A DNA stretch of 64,000 bases from contig OZ017748.1 of assembly GCA_963969365.1 (NCBI GenBank), positions 3,283,001-3,347,000 of the forward strand. The letters are read 5' to 3'. Positions 47,158-56,958 of this stretch are shown in pieces. The first letter of the stretch is position 1. Each line of letters begins with the position of its first letter. This DNA is from Asterochloris sp. CNOR1 (lineage: Eukaryota; Chlorophyta; Trebouxiophyceae; Trebouxiales; Trebouxiaceae). The translations under genes and the position numbers were made by a program. Under the pieces are notes generated by a model that was not told the origin of the DNA, made no database searches, and saw only the letters and a list, made by a program, of their open reading frames with translations.

Positions 47158-50100
47158 ATGCAGCGGCACGTGTCCAGACTGCGAAGCCTGCTTGTGAGCT
47201 TTCAACGGAGTCACATGCCCACCTTGTTGAACTGCAGCTTGACCGATGCTGTGTTTCTGCAGAGCATTGAAGCTGATGGCAGCAAAGCGCTTGCTGAGGA
47301 TGCGCCACCTGTTGTGTGGATCCATGCAGCCTCAGCTGGCAAGCACTTCCTGGCCATGGTCATCCTGCAGCGCTGCCTGGAGGCAAGTGGCCTTCACTAG
47401 CGATGCAGGCTGCACCACCTTTGACAACACAGCAATCACTGGCTTTCTCCTGCCTGCAGGAGCTGGAGGAGTCACGCATTGTGTACACCTGCAATGATGC
47501 GGAGATTTACAAGCAGATCAAGGGGGCCAAGCTAACCAACGTGAGCACTGATGGGGCCAGTGTAGTACAAGAAACCAGCCCAGTCTCGTGCTGGGCTCAA
47601 GCCCACAGCTATAATCCCCTGAAGGCCTGTCTGCCAGCATACGCTTTAGGCACCTTGTGCACCACCATGTCATGCACACGGTCCTCACAAACCCACCTCA
47701 AGGGGGGTGCAATTTCCCCTTCCTTGCAAGAGGAGTCCCTATGTGTGCCAGCATACTGATCAAGCACTTCAGGCAGAAGCCGCCATACAGAGTCGGCAAG
47801 CACCCCTTCTGGGTTGCTATCTGGCAGTGCTTCTGCAACGGCGCCAGCTGCGCAGACTGCAGGCCTGGCAAGGCTTTCAGCAGCCAATGATCCCAGGCAA
47901 GAGCTGCCTTGGCCACCCTGCCCCCATGGTTGCAGGTGCATGTGGAGCCAAACCCTCTTGGTTGGACAAACAATGCCACGGCACTGCTGAACAAGCACAG
48001 GCCGGGGGCTGCCATCTTTGTGGTGAGCAGCGGCCCACAGGGTGCAGGTGTTGCAGGCAGCCAGCTCCGATGGCTGGCAATGCAGGCTAGATAGCCCTTC
48101 TGCCCTGGACTCTGCTGCCGGCAGAGCATGTTTGCAGCAGCTGCCGCATGCCTGCTCAGGAGCCTGAACTGCCCAGGCCTCCCGCGTGATGAAGACTCGC
48201 TCTTGCATGTGCACGTTGCGTTATTCATTGCTCTAGCAGAGGCCAGCTTGCTAGCTGAAGAATGTGGGGGACTGCCGAGCATGAGGACGCTACTTGAGGC
48301 TCAGGACGCGTGCATGGCATGCAGACGATGCCAGCAGCTGCACCACTGTGCTTGGGCCACCTGAATGATGGCCTGTGAGACCCTTGCAGGGCTTGGAGCT
48401 GGAGCCTGTCCTGTCAGAGTGCGCAGCCCGCAACATTACAGTGGGCATCATAGAGGCTCAGATGCCTGCCTCTCTGTTTGAGGACTACTTCTGGTGGTGG
48501 AAGGCCTGGGCTCCCACTGCGTGGCAGCCGGGGGAGCTTCTGCGGGATGTGGACATGCTGCTGCCCAAGCGAGGCATGGTGAGACGGCGCATGTCGCATG
48601 TGTGAAGCAGTGCATGGTAAGGGTGTGCCTCATGAGGTGTTGCTGCTCCTGGAAGCCGGGGGGCTGCTGAGGGAGGTGGCCATGCTGGTGCCCAAGCGAA
48701 GGTGTGGTGAACAACATGTGCGCGCACATGGTAGCAACGGGAAAAACTTTCGCTGAGGACAGAGGGTGTGGTGTGGGGGTACTCGCAGCATGCGTGTGGA
48801 GCTTATGGCAGCCTGAGGAGCTGCTGAGGGCGTGTGGGCATGATGCTGCTCAGGGAGGCGTGGCGGGAGAGTGGGGGCATGCACAGTGTGGGGCGAGATG
48901 GGGCAGCGTCTGCTGTGCGTGCATCCAGGTGTTACCAAGTCCCTCTCACACCCCAGCCCCACACCTGAGCAGAGCTGTGCTGCTGGTTGCAGCGTTGCAG
49001 CTCGCATTCCAGCCCACGAGCTGCAGAGCTGTGCTGCTGGTTGTGTTGCCGATGTGAGGGTCTGGGGCTGGCCTGCAGGACATTGCCAGGCTGCGCATGC
49101 TGGGCGCGCGAGTGCAGCAGATGAATGGGTGGTGCGCAGAGCTGCAGTTCGCGGCGGCCTGCGACCCTGCCCCTCACATGCGCATCCTGCCCAGCGACCC
49201 CGGTGTGGCCGCTCTCAGAAAAGGTGGAGACATGCACACAGGCAGCAGGGCAGCATGCCCCATGCAGCGCTGGTCCTCCCCTGGGCAGCAGCTTCTGCCT
49301 GGTCATGCCTGACCAGAGCCCCCGTCAGGGCCCGTCAGGTGCAGCATGCTTGCTGAATCACAACCAAGCCAACAGCCACGGCCTGGTCTGTGACAGGATA
49401 CTTCTAGTCTAGGCTATGCTTGTGCTGCTGCACATGATGGCGGATGCAATGCGCCTGACCTCCCACCCTTGCTTGGCAGCTGCAGCCAGCCTGCCCGCAT
49501 GGCCCTGCTGTCTTCTCACAAGCTGTACACCTCGCATGCTGCATCTCGTTTGAAACTTCTAGCTGGTCGGTCCATCTGGCTGGCTCACATCACATGTGGT
49601 CATTCAAGCCAGGCTGCGCTCTGCCCTGCAGCTGTGGCTGGGCGCCGCACCTGGCTGCGTCTTGCTCGCAGCTTGCCCAACGCCTCTCACGCTCTCTCAT
49701 GCTTGCCCTGGAGCTGAGGCTGGGCATCGCCCCTTGCCGACCGTTCATGTCGCACCTGCCTGGAAACTGATTGATGCCCCTGCACTCATGATCTTGCCTG
49801 CCTGTAGCGATGGCTGGGTGCCCCGTATAGCTAGCCCTCCATTTTGCACCTGCCCCTGAGATGACCCTTCCTGCCTGAAGCTGTGGCTGGCCGGCCCACC
49901 TGGCTGGCTCTGGGGGAGGTGTCTGCTGAGGACCCCCAGGCCATTGAGGTCCACCAGCACCTGCAGAGCCAATGGCCGGGGTTGCTGACCATCATTGCCA
50001 CAGAGCGCAGCAAGCTGGGGGCTCAGCGGGACCTGATCAAGGCCACCTGGGGCTTGGAGGCGGCCCTCCTGCACAAGGGGGATGACCACAAGGTGTGCAG

Positions 50101-53100
50101 CCAGCCTGACAGGCTGCTGGGGCTTGCTTCAGCGCTGAGCACATGTGCGACTGACATGGGCATGCATACCCTGTATGAGTGGCATGCACTTGGTGCAGTG
50201 CCAAATGAAGCGTCTGCTCCCCGCCCAGTGCTGAGGAGCAGCTTGGAATTCCTCAGCTGCCTGTGCAGCAGCACACGTTCGATTTGGACTCTGAAGCAAT
50301 GCATGAGGCGCTTGACTGTGCCTGCAGGAGCACCACGGGGTCAGCGTTGTGCTGGCTGCCATGGAGCACCTGACATCGCTCTGTCAGGTAGCAGAGATCG
50401 TGTATGTCCAAACCCTGCAGCTGGGGTGAGTGAGCCAGCGCCCTGCCGCTGTGCAGCTGCAGCACTGACCTGACCGAGCTGCTCTTGCTGCTGCTGCAAA
50501 GTGGCCTCACCTGCAACCTGCATGCTTGCACCAGTCAGTACTTGCCTGTGATTAATTGCCGGGCATTGCCTGCCATGTGAGGGACATCCTGCGCATCCCA
50601 AGAGCTCCCCCTGCCTGCGGTGCATGTAAGGCGTTATGGCCCTCTGCTCAAAGTCAGCCTGCACATGCAGCAATGCTGTCATGGGTCACGCTGCTGCCGC
50701 CGGCTGTGCTGTCATTGTGAACAGTGACAGCGAGGCCGACGAGTTGAGGGCGCTGAACGAGGCGGCTGTCAACATTGCAGAGGAGGCTTTGGCAGCAGCC
50801 TTCTCCTCGAGGGCCTCCAACCCCACTCCTAGGTGGGATGAAGGCGTGTTGTGTGCACCGCCGACGAGATCCCTGAAGGCACCAGCCCCTCAAAGCCCAC
50901 TCCGAGGATACTGCCTGCACTGTGTGACCTGTGCATTGCCATGCAGGCCTTTGCACCCAGGGAGGGAGGGCTCAAACCTTGACCATCAGGGCTGCACAGC
51001 TGCCTGCGTTGAGAGCAGCAGGCACAAGCAGCGCTGCAGATGCACAGTCGACACTCACTGAAGCACTGCATCATCTCAGGGACGCCAGGGGCTGCCCTGA
51101 GACAGGGCAATGCCCCTTGCAGCCTGTTGGACATGCAAAGACATGTTCTAGGCTACAACATGGGCCAGTTTAGGAGCTATGCAGCATGCGCAGCCTGCCT
51201 TGGCACAACTGCCACCACAAGCCCCTGGGCCAGCCCAGCAGCTGTGTAGCATGTCTCACCTGTTTTGAGCCTGTCCTGCTGCTGTGCAGGGCTGCCGTGG
51301 ACATCCTTGAGTCAGCCCATGAGCTGTGTGGTATGCCTAATTGCTGGAGCCTGTCCCTCTGTCGTGCAGGGCGGCCATGGGCATCCCTGGATCTGCACGG
51401 TACCTAGCGGCGCTGCGGCCAGACACCATCTCAGAGGACTCCGATGGGCAGCCATCAAGCAGCACCTCCCAGCCAGACCGTGGAGTGCGCCTGCGGGTGG
51501 GCAGCCAGTTCCGAGACAGCAGCCAGCAGCAGCCAGCCACTGCGCCAGCTGCTTATGCCCACAACTGGGCGTTTGCTGAGCCTGACAGCAGCCCCTATGC
51601 TCCCTCAGGTGTGCTGCCTGCCATACCGCGCAGCCTATCAAGCCTTTGCCAAAACCTGCAATGGGCCTCTGCAGCCCCCTGGGGTGCACATGGTCATCAT
51701 TGAGCAGAGTGTGCTGCTATTGTTCGTGGCCTGACAGGCGGCCGGCACAGAAGGTGCTGCCCATCGCCTCGTAATGTGCTGCACAGCTTGCTGCGCAACA
51801 CACCTGCTTTGTGTGCATAACAAGTGAAGGCAGAACCAACACCACCCATGCCACACCCAATCACGCCACGAGTCTGCAATGCTGCAGGGCGGCTGCAGCA
51901 GACTGTCAGTGCGATCCCCCACCTGGAGGGCCACCTCTTACAGGAGCTGCAGGTTGCAGCAGCAGCAGAGGCCCAAGCAGCAGCAGCCTCAGGCAGCCCA
52001 ACCAGCAGCAGCCAGCAGCCTGACCCCCTGGAGCAGGGCGGCGGGCCCTCTGGCAGTGAAGGTCCGCAAGCGGGCGAGGCAGGGCAGGTTGTGCCTGAAG
52101 GCCGCCAGTCTGCAGCTTTGGCGCCGATGGGGGCGCCCAGCGGGGACCCTGAGGGTTCCGCTGCTGGGGGGAGCCAGGAGGCATTGGACAGCCCCCAGCA
52201 GGCAGGGAGTCCCCAGTCGCCCTGGCGCTCCCCGGGGAGCAGGCGAGCTTCCTCATTCACGCAGCGGGAGGCCAGCAGGTAGATCTGCTGCTGACATGGC
52301 CCTGTCTTTCCAGCTGATGAGCGTGTGACTGCCAAAGTCCCTTGACCCACTGCTGCATGCGGTGTGCCACATCAGGTGATCCTTGCGAGACAGCACTTTG
52401 AACTGCAGCTCAGAGGTGCACATTCCTTGTCTTGGCGTCCAGAGTCCACAGCACTGGGCCGCAAACCTGCATGCACTGCGCTGATGTGAACTCGAGTCCA
52501 CCAGACAGGCTTGCAGACGCCCTGTCCAGGCATGAGAAGCGCAACTCCCAGCAGCAAGCTCAATTGCACAAGCAGACCGCAAGCAGGCTCTGTTGGCTGG
52601 CACTGTCACCTGCAGCGCACCCTGGCCTGCAGCGCCCTGTGTGAGCTCAAACTGCAGGCTGGTCCAGTTTGGCAGCCCCGGCGCAGAGCAGGACCTGGCT
52701 TACTCGCTGAGCTCACCAGCTCACTCGCATTGTGCTGCGGCCACCGCAGGCTTGCTCTCCCAGCCTCAAAAGTGGTGCAAGCTGCAGCGCATCTGACAGG
52801 GCCGCCATGACGAGGCACAGCTCTTCTCCCTGAACCCTGCCCAGCCCGCGCTGCTCCTGCTGCAGGCTGGGACAGGCCAGCAGTCCCCGCGCAGGGCAAG
52901 GCCTGGTCCGCCAGCTGAGCGGGCTGGAGGCTGGCAGCAGCACCGAGCTGTGGCAGCGCGCCTCAGATGCTGGGGAGATCAGCGCAACCTCCGCCCTGGC
53001 ATCCCGCAAGCTGAGCAGGGAGTCTGCTACTGGCAGCGGCACAGGCGAAGCTGGCACCTCTGCCATGCTGGGGCACACACCTGTATCTGCGGGGCCTTTG

Positions 53101-54199
53101 TTGGATCAGCAGCCCAACAGGCAAGGCTGTCAATTTGCTTGGGGCTGGGGGGCCTTGTGGTGGTGACAAGCAGGGTCATGATCAGACCATTGAGTAGCCC
53201 AATAGTCCACATGTGGTTATGTGCACCCATGTATATGGGCCTGTGCGGGACTCGGTAAATCCACAAGACGAATTGCACCTTTGCCCGCCTTGCTGTCCTG
53301 CCACTCAGGGCCCCTGCAGCAGACACTTGGCATGCATCAAGCTGCGCCACTCAGACTCATGGCGGCCCAAGTCTGTTGGAGCCAATGTATGACCCTCTTG
53401 CCCTGCTCTGCAGGCCCTTGTGGCGGACGTCTAGCTCATCCAAGAGCCTGCGCAGGGTAGACAGCCAGCCCGAGGCAGGCACTGGGGCTGCAGCAGGGTG
53501 GGGCCAGGAGAGGTGTGCAGAATGTCTGCCTAGGTCTGCGTATGCACAGCAGTGACCAGTCAGACTGCAGTGCTCTCAGCTGCAGTGCCCTGATGTCCCC
53601 ACCATTACAACCCATAACGGGCCTTTAGCCAGACAGTTTGCTTCTTAGCTTGCAGTAGTCTCAGTTGCTTGACAGTTTTCAAGCATACCATTAGAGACTT
53701 ATGGGTGTGTGTGCAGGTATGAGGGGGAGTACCTGCTGCCTGCTACACACTTACCTCAGCCCCCCCAGGGGCCGGCAGTGTGGTGTGTCCAAGACAGCAA
53801 GGAGGCCGCTGCAGCAGTGGCCTCGCTGTTGCGGGACCCACTTGAACGGCGCTCACGGTACATGCCAGCACTACCAGCTGCAAAGATGGGGTGTCCAGAT
53901 TCTGTCTGGTTGGCGCAAGCACTTGCCGCCCTGCATGGCTTGCACTGCTGACACTGCAGCTGCAGATCTGCGTGAGCTCAGTCAGCCGCCATCTTGACAG
54001 CTGTCCTGCAGCAGCCAGACTGGATGATGCAATCATCATCTTTGTGCTGTGCAGTGGCCTGGGCGCCGCGCAGGCAGCTGCAGGAGTTGGCGCAGCTCTA
54101 ATTGACCATGTAATGATGCTGCTGCGGATTGATGTCCTGGACCCAGCCTTCAACCCATCTGACAGTGTGGACGACAGCGACGATGCTGCATCAGATTGA
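47158..54199 (+). CDS. KDTA: KDTA/WaaA-like glycosyltransferase with a large disordered insert
   Basis: Bacterial WaaA adds Kdo to lipid A; plants keep a mitochondrial homologue. Fourteen exons (47158-47382, 47460-47540, 47936-48022, 48390-48578, 49079-49223, 49881-50092, 50328-50425, 50671-50832, 51370-51608, 51888-52278, 52866-53120, 53414-53512, 53717-53857, 54001-54199) close to 840 residues, about twice a bacterial WaaA. The N-terminus MQRHVSRLRSLLVSFQRS looks like a mitochondrial presequence. The GT-B N-half shows VVWIHAASAGKHFLAM, LLNKHRPGAAIFV and LELEPVLSECAARN. The C-half shows RPTWLALGEVSAEDPQ, LLTIIATERS, MEHLTSLCQVAEIVYV and GHAAAAGCAVIV. About 330 residues of Ser/Gln/Ala-rich disorder follow, then the C-terminal helix region (EAAAAVASLLRDPLERR). 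The SVGE motif reads SAGK. Introns 1 and 11 use GC donors. Activity on Kdo is doubtful. Confidence 0.86.
48520..48875 (+). repeat. Donor-side copies of KDTA exon 4 end
   Basis: The exon end GACATGCTGCTGCCCAAGCG (48552-48571, before GTGAGA) is repeated as GCCATGCTGGTGCCCAAGCG (48679-48698). Upstream residues PGELLRDVDMLLPKRG are echoed as AGGLLREVAMLVPKRR. A third copy (PEELLRACGHDAAQGG) lies near 48810-48865. Confidence 0.92.
49555..49910 (+). repeat. Acceptor-side copies of KDTA exon 6 start
   Basis: The exon starts at 49881 as CTGTGGCTGGCCGGCCCACC. In the intron before it lie AGCTGGTCGGTCCATCTGGC (near 49560), GCTGTGGCTGGGCGCCGCAC (near 49630), GCTGAGGCTGGGCATCGCCC (near 49712) and GCGATGGCTGGGTGCCCCGT (near 49806), spaced about 75-95 bp. 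Confidence 0.9.
51282..51405 (+). repeat. Acceptor-side copy before KDTA exon 9
   Basis: The exon begins CAGGGCGGCCATGGGCATCC (acceptor included, near 51367). The preceding intron has CAGGGCTGCCGTGGACATCC near 51288. The peptides RAAMGIPGSA and RAAVDILESA align. Confidence 0.88.
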
Positions 54200-54270
54200 C
54201 CTGCATATTCTTTGATGTTATGAGACTCAGTATGAATTGAGATCCATCTGCTGCACTGCAGCTTTGATAC

Positions 54271-54275
54271 TGTAA
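54271..54275 (+). terminator. TGTAA poly(A) signal of KDTA
   Basis: TGTAA lies 72 bp after the KDTA stop. This pentamer is the usual polyadenylation signal of core chlorophytes such as Chlamydomonas. Confidence 0.5.
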
Positions 54276-54354
54276 CTTGTGGTGCCAGTAACGCGTTGCT
54301 GTATCTGACAATAATGCTTGAACATGAGTACCTGCTCAGCACATGTCCTGATAA

Positions 54355-56800
54355 TTACACCTCCCCTTTAATTGATAGGGCAAGATGATATGCCTTGCTT
54401 TTTCGGACATTAAGTTGCAAGGAGGCCTGCTTTGCGGCATCATTCAATGAACAGCCGGACGACAGCAGCTGGCGGAGCACTTCATGCAGCTGGCCTTCCA
54501 CTTCCTGCTCTGTGAGTTGTTGTGGGGCTGGTGCGCCTTGCACAAGCAGGGTGATCTCACCCTGCAAAAAGACAGACCTTAGCGGGCAGCAGGCATGACG
54601 AGGATGTTGACAGGATATTTGATAGTGCACATCAACCAACTGCAGAACGAACAAGGGTGCCCAGCATTTATGCACCACACCTTGGGAGGCTCAGCCGCAT
54701 ATCTATCCGCAGCTTCTTGCAGCGTGGCCCGAAAGAACTCCTCATGAATCTGCAGTGTTTGTAGAATCATTGTCAGCATTGCAGTGTCCAAAGCAAGCTA
54801 TGCTGCCACAGCTGAGTACCCAGTGCCACAAGTGCTGCCTGTAGCTGAGCAAAGTGCAGATGGAGCAGAGCACAATGCCACACAAAGCACAAATGAGCGC
54901 TGTGCCATGCACCCAGGTATTTGTGAGCCTGCTTTTTGTTTATATGGCTGTATAGCGTCACCTTCGTCAGCTCACGCGCCACTACACAGTTCCTGTCTGA
55001 GCCCAGAACGGAGACCATGTCAGCCAGGGTGGCTGCCAGGTCATGGGGGGCCACATACCAGGCTAGGGTGTGGGCCAGGCCTGCAGCATGGCGCTCACTC
55101 CCTCAAACGTAGCTCTTGCACTTGAGCACCTCATGATGCAAAGAAGCAACATCGTGCCCTGCAAAGCAGCACTGGAAGTCCCTCGTTCACCACCTTGGAA
55201 CGATCGTCCAAGATGTAGGGATGTGTACAGATTGCATGGGTGCCTTCCCCAGTGAGGCAAGCAGCTGGCTGCATGCCAAGCCACAGGGAAAGCAAGCACC
55301 TGCAAAGCCCCTTAGCGCTTGCCTGCGCTTCTCGCGCTTGTCAGGTAGGTAGCCGCAGAAGGTAAACACACTGGTGGGCAAGCCAGAGGCCACCAGGCCT
55401 GCCAGGAAGGCACTGGGCCCTGGGATGGGGATTACCTGCACAGCATGGAGTGACATTGAGAGTAGCTGTGCATGTCATTGCATGTGTACACCAAGGCTCT
55501 CGAGACTGGAACATTTAACTTCCTTAGCCAAGGCATTGACAATGCAGACGAAAGTTGGATTGCCAACGTGGCTGAAGGCAAGACCCAGATGTGAAGTCAT
55601 GACGCTGATCGCCCTGCCTCACGCTCCGCTGACTGGCAGCGCTCCATGCTACTGGTCTGGTGATCTCCAGATCAGATTGTGCACAACTGGCCTGGCATCT
55701 GGTCACACCTTGATACCTGCAGACACTGCCTCTGCCACCAAAGACGCTCCAGGGTCGTTCACCAGCGGCAGCCCAGCATCGCTGACCATTGCCAGCGCCT
55801 GGCCGCTGCGGAGCAGCTGCATGACCTGCTGGCAGCAGCAGCAAGACGTGTTGCTGATGTACCACCATTGCTGGTGCCTCTGGCTTGCTTCAGGCATGCA
55901 GAGGACTCAAGTCCAGGCACGATGTTGTGCAAAAGTGGACAGGCACCTTGGAGGGTGTGCGCTCTCGTTATTCAAAGTGTGGAGCAGGCCAGGAGAGATG
56001 CTGTGCCCACCTGCTCCTGGCGGCTGTGCTCGTTGTGGCGGTGGAAGCTGAGCATTGGGGTGGAGATGCCCAGGTGGGCACGCAGCAGGCCTGTCCGCCG
56101 TGTGTCCTCTGCCAGAATCAGGGAAGCCTGCCTGCAAGCAGCTGGTGGGCGCAAAGTGGACACATCCCACCTGGATCGGGGAGGCCTGACTGCAGGCAGC
56201 GGGAGGGAGCCATGCCTGAGGACTAGGCTGGCACAAGGGCTATTTGAGGAGTCGGGGCAGCAGCTCTGGGTTTGCTGCCATGACACTGCGCCCTTGTCGG
56301 GCATGCAAAGTCGCCAGCCCAGCCCCCAAGCTGCTGGTGCCACAAGCTTTTGAATTGTTGCCTGGGTCAGCACATCGGTCTTCAGGAAGCAGTGCTGTCT
56401 CTGCCAGATGAAGAGCGTGTTGATGCCCTACCTCAGGACACGAGCCGCCCTCAGCGTGATGTCCTCCAGATTCCCTATGGGAGTGGCCACCTACATCAGA
56501 GGTCAGCTCAGCATCGGCAGTGGGAGGCAGCCTCAGATGTGCATGCTCAATGAGCAACATCTGACCAAACAAGCTCACCAGATACAGGCCTGGCTGTAAC
56601 GCAGCCTCAGGAATTGGGGAGGGAGGCCAGTCGGCCTTGCTGGCATGGCATCTGAGGCTGTAAGGGGTGCTGAGGCGCAGTGCATGTGCCTGAGTGCCTC
56701 TGCGCTGGCACACGTGTCCTGGCGGGATCAGGAAATGCACCCTCCTCAGCACTGCTGGCCATGCACAGACATTCAGTGGCTTCAGGCTGCATCCTGGCAT
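54355..56800 (-). CDS. rsmI: RsmI-type 16S rRNA C1402 2'-O-methyltransferase, plastid-targeted
   Basis: RsmI methylates the ribose of C1402 in the decoding centre of bacterial-type small-subunit rRNA using S-adenosylmethionine. Eight exons (56579-56800, 56432-56490, 56011-56131, 55709-55825, 55300-55435, 54962-55080, 54681-54749, 54355-54561) close to 349 residues. The first exon gives a Cys/Arg/Leu-rich leader of about 70 residues that looks like a transit peptide. It is followed by VATPIGNLEDITLRAARVL, ILAEDTRRTGLLRAHLGI, FHRHNEHSRQE, MVSDAGLPLVNDPG, VIPIPGPSAFLAGLVASGLP and VVARELTKIHEEFFRATL, all family signatures in order. The C-terminal helical region (LNDAAKQASLQL) is present. The usual SDAGTP reads SDAGLP. 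The gene shares a 158-bp promoter with TIM50. Confidence 0.95.
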
Positions 56801-56958
56801 GATATTCAGCTTCCGTGCGCATGCTGCATGGCCCCAAGCTGCACGAAATTAACACCTGAATGCACATATAGGCTGCTTGAGCCCTAGGCAGGTCACAGAA
56901 TTGGCAGGCACGACGCAGCACGGCTCCAGCGCATGAGGGGTGATCTGTAGGTAGAGAC
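56801..56958. promoter_or_regulatory. 158-bp bidirectional promoter of RsmI and TIM50
   Basis: The two ATGs diverge with only 158 bp between, so 5' UTRs and core promoters must share this space. No TATA box is evident. Confidence 0.6.

Noticed and set aside
54355-54360. TGTAA overlapping the RsmI stop codon as a poly(A) signal
   Set aside because: It coincides with the codons GTG TAA, so it is too close to the coding end to serve as the signal.
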